Positions 47,889-59,602 are shown, counted from the stretch's first letter. The stretch: 64,000 nt of DNA from Gnetum montanum (GCA_015680685.1 MNCI01006000.1:199287-263286), one strand, 5' to 3'. The notes: generated from the sequence alone by a model not told the origin. Made by a program: numbers and translations.

Positions 47889-48013
47889 GTTATTTTAATT
47901 TGGTGTGCTAATTAACCATTATATAATTTTTCATTTAATTAACCCTAAGGGTTCATTTAAGCTTCCAACGATGTGAGTGATCTCCTATGTTCTACTTAGT
48001 GCACAAACACTTA

Positions 48014-48029
48014 GTCCCCGACAATGGTG
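48014..48029 (-). other. Primer-binding site, tRNA-Asp type
   Basis: Minus strand AGGCACCATTGTCGGGG, matching the complement of tRNA-Asp 3' end (GGCGCCGTTGCCGGGG) with three transitions, directly beside the LTR end at 48030. Confidence 0.8.
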
Positions 48030-48893
48030 CCTATGATGAGTGGCGAGGTACCCCTACACTCAACCATATGAATACGAGCGTAGCACACGTGATCTGGTCA
48101 AAATCCACAGACTAAGTGCCTACACACCATATGGAACACTTAAGGTTAATTATTCGTTGTCTTCCTAGACTTACTTGTATTTGTCACGGTTGTATGGTTA
48201 AGTAAGTTTGAGGTATATGATTTTTATGTCTTTTCAGTTTTATCTCCTATGCTGATAAGGTGAAGGGTGAAGAGACTAATTACTAACTTTAACTACCTAA
48301 CTAAGTCTAAATTAACCTAGCATCAGCATCCGTTCCCACTTCCCGTTTACACCCTGAACCAATGCAACCTTGGTTACCAAACGCTAGTCGTTGCTAGGAT
48401 CACCAAGCGTAATGCATGTGCTCGAAGCGGTCGTACTGAGGCACTTAACTAGGAGAGAAGGATTGAGAGAGATTTAATCACTAATAAAGCATTTAAATGG
48501 TAAATAATAAATAACAATAAATAAAATCCTATTTAGCCTATTCCATGCACTGCAAGGTTTATCCAAGAAGTTTGTCTTTATTTCTGTACACAAACATGTG
48601 TTCAAGTACAATATTTGCTCGAATAAAGATCCGTTCGCTTTGGAGCTCCTACTGCGGGCACATGAAAAATATTCTATCTCTGGAGGGATCAAACTGCCAA
48701 AGTTTCACTACAGTCTAGGCTTAGAATTAGAAACAAGGAAGAGTTGCCTCTTATTTACAGATATGACGGTGCATTGCGATATCGGGTACACGATATTGCA
48801 GGGGAAGACGCGATATTGTGGGGGATGCGATATTGAGGCAGATGCGCTATCACGTACATGATATCACTACCCATGCAATATCATGTCCCATCA
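48030..48893 (-). repeat. LTR-A copy 4 (5' LTR of the gag-protease element)
   Basis: Most complete LTR-A (864 bases), TGATGAGTGG to GTCCCATCA. With 42068-42718 it bounds a 6.8-kb element flanked by the same CTCTT. Seven palindrome sites lie between 48776 and 48884. The TATA equivalent reads TGTAAATAAG (48750-48759, minus). Confidence 0.9.
48776..48884 (-). promoter_or_regulatory. U3 palindrome cluster (seven sites), LTR-A copy 4
   Basis: Sites at 48776, 48790, 48810, 48827, 48844, 48858 and 48875, e.g. GCGATATCGG, ACGATATTGC, GCGATATTGT, GCGCTATCAC. Spacing of 14-20 bases, as in the other copies. Confidence 0.7.
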
Positions 48894-48898
48894 CTCTT
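48894..48898. other. Target-site duplication CTCTT, right copy
   Basis: Exact match to 42063-42067, confirming one insertion event that carried both LTR-A copies. Confidence 0.85.
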
Positions 48899-49557
48899 TA
48901 TAAATTAAATAATACCCAACTCATGTCAATGTGCACAAAAACCTATGAACCAAAATAAACAGGAAAATAAGGTAAGATTATTCACTCAAAAGATCAAAGA
49001 AAAAATCCACTATTACACATGAGACTCACACATGAACTCTTAAGCCTTTGATCTAGTAGCATTTCAATGTCCAAGAAATTAGATTCCAAAGTGTATGGTT
49101 AAGAGGAGTATGGGGTTTTTATAAAAATGAATAGGAAAAGGAGCTAAGATTATAAACCTAGAAGATTGAAGAACAAATTCATAGTAACACATGAAACTCA
49201 ACCATGAATTCTCATTATCTAATGCTTATGAATTAAAAAAGCTTCACAAAATACCACAAGACTTCAATTCAATAACACATCCATGTTTAGGAAATTGGAT
49301 ACCAAGTGCCAGATTAAGAGGAGTGTATGATACTTATTAAAAAATAGTTTAAAATGGATCATAACACAACTAGATAAGTTCAAAAAACTAGAACACTATA
49401 AAAGAAATCTACCAAAAAAATATTTGTAATATATGTAACTATCACAACATAAAAAGCATGCTAAAAACTAAAAAATAAAGAAATAAAACATATCATAATA
49501 AATTTAATTATTTAAAATAAATACCAAGCTTCCACAAAAATTAATCGCACCATCACA
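48899..49557 (-). repeat. Tekay-like 3' LTR of element D, right part
   Basis: Resumes the LTR after the insertion. It ends CCATCACA, which on the minus strand gives TGTGATGG, the inverted partner of the other end TGTGACATCC (56029). Total LTR length without insert is about 2.1 kb. It includes a diverged two-copy duplication (about 48960-49120 and 49125-49345, shared CCATGAAYTCTCA-type and TTAAGAGGAGT words). Confidence 0.7.
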
Positions 49558-50805
49558 TACAATTCCAAGCCCATATCATACCCTCCATAAGAAAATGCCA
49601 AAAGTCATCCACAAGATTAGTGCACATCAACTAGAAAATATGAATACATAATATTAATAATAATAAAAGATACATAACTAAATTAATGAATTAAATTAAA
49701 ATAAAAATTTGGTAAATATAGTTAACTAATGGCATAGCCAAAAAAGATATAACATCTAAGCATCATTAGGCAAAAAGCACAAGGAGAAAGATACTCACCA
49801 TAAGAACCAAAAATATGGGTTTTTACATAATCTTCTCCTTAAGAATCTTTCTCTTGGAAGATCTCAGGATGGGAGGAATGAATATTAAAATAAAGCTTTC
49901 AATTCATCTCTTGAGAACCATGATGGCTCCACAAGACCTTCATCATGAAAACTACATTACTACCTAACTGTGACATCATTCAGCCCATGATCTTAATGGG
50001 AAGCTTCACATACAAAGAATCAACCTAAAGTTGTACTTCTTTCTAATCAATAACATGATTATTATTAGGAATGTACTTTGAAAGCCTAAATACATGAAAG
50101 ACATCGTGCATACTCAAAAATTATGGAATTAAACTCATGTAATATGCCACCTCTTCTATACACTGAAGAACATTAAATATTCTAATGTAATAAAATGCAA
50201 GCTTGTTTTGTTGACTTAAATACATGAATTCCTTTAGTAGGAAGCCACAAATGAACACCTTGTCATTAATTTCATACTTAAAATATCTTCTCATATAGTT
50301 TTCATAGCTAGCCTAATGCTCCTAGGCTATTTTAGACTACTCATAGAACTCCTTGATTTACTTTTTCATGCATAAAACTATGTCTAAACTAATCCACTAT
50401 CTATCATCCATCACATTCCAATAATACAAGGGAGTCCTATAAGATCTATCATACAAAGCCTCATATGGTTCTACTTTAAAAATTTCTTGATAGTTGTTAT
50501 TGTAGGTAAAATTTACCAATGGTAACAAACTATCCCAGCTATCCAAAAACTATAAGGCATAAGATAAAAGCATGTTCTTTAAGATTTAGTTTTTTTTTCT
50601 CAACCTATCCATTTTTCTATGGATGATATGTTGAACTTAAATTTAACTAGGTTTCTAAGCTATCCATGAATTCTTGCCAAAATTTAGAAGTGAATTTCGC
50701 ATTATGATCTAAGAAAAACTTAGTGGAAATATCATGCAATCTAATAATCTCTAAGCCGAAAATCTATGTGAGATCCTCTATGCTGGCTATAATTCAGATG
50801 AATCA
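49558..50805 (-). pseudogene. Integrase C-terminus with chromodomain, element D
   Basis: Read downwards from 50805: DHNAKFTSKFWQEFMDSL (about 50640-50710, catalytic Asp kept), NLSSTYHP, SWDSLLPLVNFTYNNNYQ (about 50490-50545), EPYEALYDRSYRTPLYW (50420-50475), then KLAFYYIRIFNVL (50150-50220), HDVFHVFRLSKYIPN (50050-50110) and a VKVLWSHHGSQE-like chromodomain stretch (about 49900-49950). This order is typical of Tekay/Del. Stops occur throughout. Confidence 0.85.
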
Positions 50806-51673
50806 TCATTGGGTTGCATCGACACATCCCCGTTGACGTACCACCATTGATGCATGAGTTGATGCATCAACGCATATGCATTGATGTGGTTTCCAAGTTT
50901 TCATATATGTACCCATGCATTTAGGGCATCATTAAGTTAATAGAGTAGGCAGGTTCTTGCATTTTCATTCTGTAGTAGTTAGAATATTTTCTAAGTTCCC
51001 ACAATAGGAGTCAAGGATTGTAGAGATCTTTATTCAAGAACTAATGTATCTAGACACATTGATGTGACAGTAATAAAGACAAGATTCTTGAAATACCTTG
51101 TAGCACTTGTAATAGTTTAATGTTTACTTTCAATACCATTTACTTTCCCTACACTTAGTTAATATTTACGTTTCCATGCATGTTAGTTAATATTTATGTT
51201 TCCATGCACATTAATCATTTAGTGGAATGAATGTGACCAATTTCAAGCATAAACACATATTCTCTTGGTAATCTCAATAGTGTTATTTCTTGGTTCACCC
51301 AGTAGCATAACACTTGGTAATCCCAATAGTGGATACATGAGTTTATGACATGTACAACAAGCTAGGAATGGACACTTATCACTCTTAATCTAGTTTAGAA
51401 TTTATCTTTTCATTGTTAATTAGATTAAATTCATAATATATATATTATTGTTACAATTAGTTTAAAACCATACAACATCATAATCATATGCCTCACTTTG
51501 GATTAAACCATATGTGACAAATCTACCACTAGTCTAAGTTAGAATATAGTGTCCTACAATCAATTCTTAACAATCTAGATGCCACATTAGTACCATCCAA
51601 AAATTTTGACTAGATTATGTGTGAATGCTTGTAATTCGTATGGTTGGGCATAGGGACTACTTGCTGCTCATCA
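50806..51673 (+). repeat. LTR-A copy 5, solo, plus orientation
   Basis: Ends ...TATGGTTGGGCATAGG to GCTCATCA, the reverse complement of the LTR-A start. It is 868 bases long and sits inside the integrase core of element D, flanked by AATCA (50801-50805) and AATCC (51674-51678), a four-of-five target duplication. No internal region remains. Its U3 has TTGATGCATCAA-type palindromes instead of GATATC ones (50846-50886). Confidence 0.85.
50846..50886 (+). promoter_or_regulatory. U3 palindromes of the TTGATGCATCAA type
   Basis: ATTGATGCATGA, GTTGATGCATCAAC (14-base perfect palindrome, 50859-50872) and GCATATGCATTGATG follow each other closely. A CATATATG word follows near 50900, the likely TATA region. 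The position corresponds to the GATATC cluster of other LTR-A copies. Confidence 0.6.
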
Positions 51674-52480
51674 AATCCCCATAGCAAGAAAATAAGAAAA
51701 CTTAGATAACAAGTCAACAACAACAAGGATGACATTCTTCTCCCTCCTAGTGTGAGGTAAACTGATAATGAAATGCATATTGATCATCTCCAACTTCCAC
51801 TTTGGAATAGTATGAAGGTACAAATATCCACATGATTACTAATTCTCAAGCTTAATCTATTGATAGATTAAGCATCTTACTATAAATTTCCCAACCTTCT
51901 TTTTCATGCCTCATCACTAGTACAACCTCTTCAACATTTGGTACATCTTGTCATGACAAGGATGCATTGAAAGCCTACTGAGTTAAGATTTTTTGAATAA
52001 ATGCTACTGAAGAAATACCAAACTATCTAAGCTTCTCATACCAAGGATCTTGTAATTACTCTACTTGAATCTCTTCCAACACTCATACTAAATCACCAAG
52101 CATTGAGCTTACCAACAACATAGATTAAGGAAACTATGATAATGTTGCTTTTTTCTATTTAATATAATATGGTAAAATTGAAATCCACTAACAATTTATT
52201 CCACCTCTTGTTATGTTAGTTCAACTATGGTTAATTCATCAAGTATTAGAAATCCTTGTGATCAATCAAAGTCATGAACCTCTTACCAAATAAATACTAG
52301 TGTTAAACCTTTAAGCTAAACATCACCACTCCTAAGTTAATATCATGAGTGTTATAGTACACTACTAAGGTTTTAGCTACATCAAGGCATATGCTACCAC
52401 TTTTTCCTCTTGCATGATGAAACATACATAACCTTCTCCCAATAGATTGCTACAAACATAAAATGATTTACTTAGAGTAG
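51674..52480 (-). pseudogene. RNase H end and integrase N-terminus, element D
   Basis: 51690-51830 encodes the first part of the core: KWKLEMINMHFIISLP (catalytic Asp now His) and EKNVILVVVDLLSKFSYF. 51850-51990 encodes the zinc-binding part (HPCHDKMYQMLKRLY, then three stops where the family has Trp-Trp-Pro, then GMKKKV and RCLIYQ). The Trp codons became TAG and TGA. 52000-52480 is RNase H too worn to trace fully. Confidence 0.75.
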
Positions 52481-53400
52481 GTCAAATCAAAAAAGAACTT
52501 AAAATCAATATACTCTTAAGTTCATCAAAAGTAACTTGATAATGTGGATCCCATAAGAATCCAATATCCTTTTGTAATAGCTTTATGAGAGGTAAAGTAA
52601 TATAAGAGAATTTGTCAATGAACCTCCTATAGTAACCTACTAATCTAAGAAAACTACAAACCTCCCTAACATCCTTAGGAATATGCAAATCATGAATATT
52701 TGATATATCAACAAGGTCCATCACTATACCAGTCTTCAAAATGATATGTCCTAAGAAGTAGATCTTATGGCATCAAAAAAATACTTTGAAGGTTAAACAA
52801 ACAACTAATGCTTTCTGATTATCTACAAAATGGTCCTCAAATGCTACTTATGAAGATACTATGACAACAAGTACAACAACCTATCATTAATAAAAACAAT
52901 GATAAAATGATCTATGTGAGGTCTCATAACACTTTTCATTAGATGCATGAACACCATAGGAGCATTAAGGAGTCTAATAGATAAAACCATAAACTCATAA
53001 TGCCCATACCATATCCTAAATGTTTTCTTAAAGACATTCATTTCTTTTATATAAACCTGATGGCATCCAAACTTTAGATCTTTCTTTAAGAACACCCAAG
53101 ATTCTCTCAAATGATTAAAAAAATTATCTATACAAGATAAAGAATAATTTTTTCATCATTACCTAATTTAACTATCAATAATTGATGCATAATCTCATGC
53201 TATCATTCATCTTCTTAACAAAGATAATAGTAGCATTCCAAGAAGACACACTTGGTTGAATCATATTCTTATCTAGAAACTCCTAAAATTGAACCCTCAG
53301 TTTAGCAAACTCAATATGTAACATCTTATGTGGAACATTAGAGATATATTTAGCATCAAGTTTGAGATTAATCTAAAGCTTAACATCATACCTCGAATGT
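52481..53400 (-). pseudogene. Reverse transcriptase, element D
   Basis: From 53330 downwards: IQPSVSSWNATIIFVKKMND, SMRLCIN, then (53110-52859 open) KKDLKFGCHQVYIKEMNVFK, WYGHYEFMVLSIRLLNAPMV, and FIND where active copies have FIDD. The connection domain is open at 52739-52482 (DVREVCSFLRLVGYYRRFID, then TLPLIKLLQKD). Typical Tekay/Del RT; the catalytic Asp-to-Asn change makes it inactive. Confidence 0.9.
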
Positions 53401-53750
53401 ACACTAGATACCTTTGAATGAAAGACATTAAAAAACTCATAAATAATAAGAATTTGACCAATCCCAAAAGAAGAAAAATATTTTTTGATTAAAACTAAAA
53501 AATGGAAATGGTCATTTCATAATAAATGCTAAAAAGATCTTGAAGAGACAAGATCCAACTTAACCTTTCACAACCTCATATACATGGTCACTTGAGCACT
53601 ATTATCTATCATTAAGAAGAGTATCTTACAATGGAAATACATGATGGCCTAACAGCATGATAATTAATCCATGCCAAAAATGATATCATAATCCCCTAAA
53701 CTCATGACATGAAGATCATTAATGATTAGTCATGTTCTAACACACTCTAA
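53401..53750 (-). pseudogene. Protease-RT linker, element D
   Basis: About 350 bases between RT and the inserted solo LTR. By position it is the protease C-terminus and linker of element D. Individual motifs are too worn to name. Confidence 0.4.
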
Positions 53751-54578
53751 GATCAAATACCTGATATCAGAGCCTCAATATTGAATACCCAATATCAGAG
53801 CCCAGGATGTGTTATTGGATATCCAATATTGTAGGGTATATGCTGGCCTATAAATATAGTGCTTGGGCACAGGATTTTCACATCATTTTTTTTCATAGTT
53901 AGTGAAGCTCTTGTAGTTTTTTTTCCTATAGTTATAATATTTTCTTAGTACCCACAACAGGAGTCTAAGTATGTACAAATCTTTGTTTGAACATTGATAT
54001 AGCTGAGCACAGTAGTGTGATGAGAATAAAAATGAATCCTTTTAATCATCCATGCAGAATTGAAAATAGATTAATGTTTCCATGATGCATTTAATATTCA
54101 TGAACTTCACTTTAATGCACTTTAATTAAGAAATTAATTCCTAGTTGTTAATGAACACAAGCACAACCACCTTGAGCATATGTGTAGCACTTGGTAAGCC
54201 AAAAATACTTAATGTTTAGTAACCCAGCAGAGCTATATGTGTTCAAGATGTGTCCAGGAAAGTGGAACAAGTACTTGTGTTAAGCTAGCTAGGTGGTAGA
54301 TGAATTAGATCTTAAATTACTTTACCTTTCATTCTTGTTGTAGGCAATTAAACTTATAAAATACAAAATGATAAAAATCACATACCTCGGTTGCACTTAA
54401 CCATATACTTGTACTTCACAAGTGGAACTAGGAAGACAACGAACATTCTCAATGCCCATTTCACTTCCTAGAGAAACTAGTGCATTGGGGAACTATAGGT
54501 CCATGAAATTTGACCAAATTATGAATGAATACCTAGTGATTTATATGGTTGGGCATAGGGGTACCTTACGACTCATCA
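53751..54578 (+). repeat. LTR-A copy 6, solo, plus orientation
   Basis: Ends TATGGTTGGGCATAGG to CGACTCATCA, like copy 5. Putative target duplication TCTAA (53746-53750) and ACTAA (54579-54583), four of five. It is inserted between the protease and RT of element D. Its TATA box is CTATAAATATAG (53849-53860). Confidence 0.8.
53761..53832 (+). promoter_or_regulatory. U3 palindromes CTGATATCAG / TCAATATTGA / TTGGATATCCAA
   Basis: Perfect palindromes CTGATATCAG (53761-53770), TCAATATTGA (53775-53784) and TTGGATATCCAA (53814-53825), plus CCAATATCAG and CCAATATTGT. The TATA box follows 17 bases after the last. The flanks differ from the GCGATATCGC of minus-strand copies, yet both halves changed together. 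Confidence 0.7.
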
Positions 54579-54583
54579 ACTAA

Positions 54584-54880
54584 GCAAGGAGGCATCCTAA
54601 AGTACCAGGGGTGTAGATCTATAGACTTTGTATAAGCACACTACCGTCAATGATACTAATGATAAGTACTTAAGTAAGAGATTGACCTGCCAAATTCAAT
54701 TGCTTAACTATTTTCATATCAACAAAGGAATAACCATTACCAAGATCAAAGAGAATCAAAATTATAAAATCTAAAATTATACCTCTAGACTTGATTATGG
54801 TATCAGCTTGATCCTCTACCATATGATCCCTTAAAGTATACACACGAGCATGCATCCTAGTATTATCCTAATCACCTACA
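54584..54880 (-). pseudogene. Retropepsin, element D
   Basis: Open at 54855-54670: ARVYTLRDHM starts the domain, then ILDFIILILFDLGNGYSFVD, equal to the family VLFDSGATHSFIS active site with Asp kept. The C-terminal half lies beyond the solo LTR. Confidence 0.8.
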
Positions 54881-56012
54881 GGTTTAATAACTTGCTAAGA
54901 ACCTCTACTATCCAACTACTTTAATAATTGAAACTTTTACAACCTAGCTAGTCATAATGATGATAGTTGGGACAATCTCTCTGGACATAGCCAACTTTAT
55001 TGTAATCAAGGAAAGTAATTAATCCATGAGTGGCCCCATAACATGTAGATCACTACTACTACTACTACTACTTACCAAATCTAGAACCCCAAGCTTTCTT
55101 TGACCCACAAAAATTTCTAAAAGAGGTTTGATCCTTCTTCTAAGAGCAATCATGATGCACTACTTCTACCAACTAATTACACTCCAAGTTCATCATATGA
55201 ACACATGCATCATTGTACATTTAAAGATGAAGAGTAAGAAAATGATCCTTAATGAATGCACAAAGACTATGAATGAAATAGTTACTTCTAGCCATCTCAT
55301 ATAAACATGTATGAGACACATACATACTTAGCTCCAAAAAATTACAGTTGTACTCAGTCATGGTCTAGTTGCTCTGATAGAGATGGTAGAACTCATCCAC
55401 TTTAACCTCTATGTATGCTGAAGGAATATAATATTGATTAAAAGTACTAAGAAACTAAATGAAATAAGCATGAAAATCCTTCTAATGACACATTCTCCTA
55501 AGTAGCCCACCAATGACTAGTATAATCTTTGAATTAGTGAGTTTCTAATAAAGTTTACTATGCTAGAATGCAACCCATTAGCTTGAATATTTTAATGATC
55601 TCTTCCAACCACTCTATTGTAGTAGTAAAGCCCTTCTCACCTTAAAAGAAAGATAGTTCTAACTTATGAAATTACTCCATAAGCTCATGCTTCATTAGTT
55701 ATCTCCCACCAACACCACTCATTGAAGTAATAAGCACCAATAATGAGTTTAAATTATTCTCTATGTACTAATGAATAAACTAGAATAGGTAATGGTTAAT
55801 ATCAGCTTGACTAATCTTCTTATTTAGGGTAGAAGTAGGAGTAACAGGCTACACATAGCAATCCAACATAGGATCCTACATTTAATCAAGAATGGGATTA
55901 TCAAAGTTGGGTTGTTAGGCACATAATCCATCCTCCTAGCATGATCATTTCTATCATTAGCACCTTTCATTGCTAGATGTAGTAACATGAAATAAGGAAA
56001 TCATTAGACCTA
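54881..56012 (-). pseudogene. Gag of Tekay-like element D
   Basis: Zinc knuckle near 54970-55012 (NKVGYVQRDCP; the His is Tyr). The capsid C-terminal part is at 55330-55420 (VDEFYHLYQSN, TEYNCNFLELSMYV), equal to the family FYxLRQG...TEYExKFxELSRYV. The N-terminal part up to the primer site is heavily decayed. A CTA/TAC microsatellite lies at 55052-55072. Confidence 0.75.
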
Positions 56013-56013
56013 T

Positions 56014-56026
56014 GCTCTAATATCAA
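56014..56026 (-). other. Primer-binding site, initiator-Met type
   Basis: Minus strand TTGATATTAGAGC, a worn copy of TGGTATCAGAGC (complement of tRNA-iMet 3' end), just inside the LTR end at 56029. This primer is usual for Tekay/Del. Confidence 0.75.
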
Positions 56027-56028
56027 CT

Positions 56029-57641
56029 TGTGACATCCTATTTCCTATCCTTAGGTTAGAAAGCATTATGTTTGAGATAGAACCTCTAATAAATGATAGG
56101 TCATGGAAAGAAAAATTTAAAATAAAAATGAACTAACATAGTGATAACGAATCAAAAGAAAACTTATGGTGAATCAATGATCAAAAGAAAAACAAAAGAC
56201 TATTATAGAAGAAGAAAAGAAATATAACAATTAACAAATATATACATGTTAGATATATAAGGCTAGAAACTAAAATTAAATGAAAGAAGACATAATATTA
56301 TAAATCTAAAATTCTTAAAGTACCCAAGAATAACCAGAAATATAAATTATGCTTAACCATCCATGATAGTCCATAATTTAAAACATCAAACATAAAAGAG
56401 AGAATCAAATAAGACATGTCTATCACAAGTCATAAATATATAAGCTAAAGATAAATCTCTAAAGCTAGAAGCAACATAAACATGAAATCCAAAATTAATA
56501 GTAATCATCAAATGACTTCCTACTCCACCTAGGAGGTCAATAAACATTGAGTGGAAAACCTTGGCATCTCCTCTACCTAATTCGAGGATATATCTCATGG
56601 GGGCTAGGTGAAGGGATGCTGGCCAATGAAACATGTTAGTATGTACAAATAATTTAGACATCTAAGAATACACATCCACATTAATCCAAATATTAAACAA
56701 TTCTAACCAAACCAAATTGCCCACTTCATCAATCAACATGCAAATAAATATGCTAGCATGGATTGTAATCAATTTTAAATATTTCAAACGTTATCATGTG
56801 TACTTATCTAATTTTCCAAATGCTAAATCAAAAATCTAAACTACTATGTGTATGAATTTATTATTAGTCTTTAATAAAGTTACCAGTTCTAGAGACACTA
56901 TCTAGAACTCACCTCTAACATTCTTGAGGCATTAAACAAAAGGATCAATGAGTCATGAATTACCCTCTCATATAAGATGAGTCCTATGATCAAAGTCACA
57001 TTGATGTAACTAAGTAGAGGTCAAACATCACACATTTCCAAGGAGCCCATCTCCAAGTAGTAATATAACTTAGTGCTAGCTCTTCATAACCAATAGTCAT
57101 AAACCATTCAACCAAGGAAAATCAAACATTGATGGTATAGGAATACATAAAATATCCAACAAGCCCATCAAGCTAAAAGGTCCCATAAACTCCAAACCAA
57201 AATCAATAGGCCAATAAGGTCTAGGTGCAATATACTAACTTTAATAAAATCAAAGATGTTAAAATGAAGCAAACAGAATTTCAATGCCAAGAAGAAATTA
57301 TGAATGGTAATTATGGAGTACCATAATCTGACCATGACCTCATCACAACTCAATCACAATCTAACCATGACTTGTGGTATCCACAAAATATTCATTAGCA
57401 AAAATTACGTCAAAAAATCACAACATAATTTGACCTAACAATGATCTTACCATGATCTATGGTTGATGGCCATGACTTAACTATGAATTTTGGTCAACCA
57501 TACCATGACCTATAATTAACAAATACCCATGCCTAAAATGGCTAGTGAAAAAATTCTCACAAAATCCTTAAAATCATAAAATTGGAAAACTACATTAGAA
57601 TAAAATGACAAATCAAAGTACAAAATTACATGATTCTAATC
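56029..57641 (-). repeat. 5' LTR of element D, outer end lost
   Basis: Starts TGTGACATCC next to the primer site and aligns with 40638-42020 as far as ACAAAATTACATGATTCTAA (57622-57641). Beyond that the sequence is copia gag, so about 450 bases of the LTR are missing. The short frame at 56386-56661 is within the LTR and not called. Confidence 0.8.
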
Positions 57642-58446
57642 AAGAATTTCTTATCTTCTATTAATTTTCCTTTTCTAATAATCTTATGAAGTCTTTTGGA
57701 GCTTTCATAAATCTTATAAAAATTTTCAAAATTAAGCTAGGTTTTCCTTTCTTTAATTTCTTTCTTTAGTCTAATAACTTCTTCCTATCACTTCTAGTTT
57801 TCTTATTCAATTATAAATAGTTTACATTTTGTATCTTTAAAAGTTTCATTAAATTTATTATTAACCTTGATGACCATTTCCAAATTCTACAAAACTTCTT
57901 TATACTTCATATTATGTGCACCTTTGTCATCATAGTCTAATATGGCATCCTCATAGTCTATACATGTATTATTGAGGTGACTAAATTATATCATCCCTTG
58001 GTTATTCCATGATAAATAATACAGACCATCACATTATTTTTGTAATTTAGGGAATTAAAATAAATTATATTTAATATTTATTTCACTTTCACTCAAGACA
58101 TTTAGACTAGTAATATTGGTAAAGATGTTTTACCATTGTTTTAGAGTGTAAAAAATTAGAGTTTAAGTCACTTTCTACATTATTTAATTACTTGAAAATT
58201 TTGGTTAATTAAGCTCTTAGATTATCAAACTTCTTTCTTATATTATCATCTTCTCACATGTTCTTCTCTTCTTATTTCTTCCTATTCCCCAACACTTTCT
58301 TTAGATAGTCAACTAGCATGTGACCTATGTCATCATAATAGAGAAAAATAATAGACTTAGTTAATTTCTTAACAAAATTATTTTTGAATCTCCTTTAGTT
58401 TTGTTACCAAGTTGGTAATTTTAGTGTCTTAGCCTTAGATATAGAA
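57642..58446 (-). pseudogene. Ty1/copia gag, C-terminal part
   Basis: Zinc knuckle at 58305-58346 reads F-L-Y-Y-D-D-I-G-H-M-L-V-D-Y; spacing is conserved, but the Cys positions are Phe or Tyr. Downstream (57990-57700) is the acidic stretch (CIDYEDAILDYDDKG) and coiled coil (LKKEIKERK, ENFYKIYESSKRLHKIIRK) usual in plant copia Gag of the UBN2 type. Confidence 0.75.
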
Positions 58447-58451
58447 GGTTT

Positions 58452-59597
58452 TTAGGATCAAGAACTTAGAAGGGGGATTGAATAAGTTCCCCAAATTGAA
58501 ATTAAACCTATCACACAAAACACACCAAAAGCTATGTGGTTTCCTAGCTTGGGTAGTCCACACTCAAAGGGTAGATTCTTTGCACACCTCTAGACTTTAT
58601 TTCTTCCAAAATGTGGTTTTAAGAACACCACAACCTTTACAAGATTTGAGCTCCACTAAAGAGAGTTTCATCACTGTGAAATCTCTCAACCCTGCAAGGT
58701 CCGAACAAGTTCAAAGTATGGTTTAGAGGATCTCACAACTTGTACAAGATAGAGCTCTACTCAGGAGTATTTTGATGTAGAAAAACAACTCAATCCCATA
58801 GGATCCTAACAAGCTTAAAAAGGATTCCTTCTCACAAGAAGCACATTAATCCCTAAGGGCAAGAAAGAAAGAGAAAGAGAAACAAGGAAAGAATGTAACT
58901 CAAATTACAGATCCTTGTACTTTGAAGCATAGTTCTACAACCAATTAAGCAAATTATGTGACAAATTAAGTACACAAGTACAATAGCATAGAATAGACAA
59001 TGATAGCTTTGATTTTGATAATACTTGCATAATTACCAAGAAATTTGAGTCTTCGTATAGCATTGGAGTTTCTGAAAACACATCAAAATTCATGTAACAG
59101 CTACCTAATAGCTAGTGTAGATGTCTCCTTCGAAGTTGGGACATCTACCTAATTTTAGCCTTAATTCTGGAGATATGTCTCCTTGAAGAATGAGATTTCT
59201 ATAGGAAGACATCTTCTTTGCAATGAGGATGGCTCCTATTTCTTAAAGAAGTCTTCCTATAAATTCATTCTTCTCAACTAAGAGATCTACTATTTCTTGG
59301 AGACATCTCCTAAACTTTGGAGCTCTAGTTTTTTAGGCTTTCTCTCATTGATTTAGCTTCTTTCCAATCCTTGGAGCATATTCATTTTTATTTTAGATTT
59401 TTTTTTTCATCCTTATGTGTCCATGCTCTTATTTTTCCTATGAAACCTCCATTTTGACAACCCATTGTAGATTTCATTCCCTTGAGTCTTTGTTCATGAT
59501 GTGAAGTTCTTGTTCATGACCTATAAACACATCACTCACAACAAAAATTCTTTGTTTTCCATTTTCCTTAAGGCTTTGGCATACCAAAAGGTTCACA
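58452..59597 (-). repeat. Solo LTR inserted in copia gag
   Basis: 1146 bases flanked by GGTTT on both sides (58447-58451 and 59598-59602), splitting the copia gag frame. On the minus strand it starts TGTGAACC. It contains an array of AGACATCT-like words at 59120-59300 and the AGAAGGGGGATTGAATAAG end motif common in plant LTRs. The frame at 58478-58726 is not a gene. Confidence 0.75.
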
Positions 59598-59602
59598 GGT
59601 TT

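Noticed and set aside
48014-48029. tRNA-Asp gene fragment
   Set aside because: Only the 3' terminal complement is present, beside an LTR, which fits a primer-binding site and not a tRNA gene.
56029-58033. Tekay 5' LTR extending to a CCATCACA at 58033
   Set aside because: The ends would look right, but 57642-58033 reads as copia gag and does not align with the 3' LTR; the LTR homology ends at 57641.
58478-58726. 82-codon plus frame
   Set aside because: Lies inside the solo LTR bounded by GGTTT duplications; no domain.
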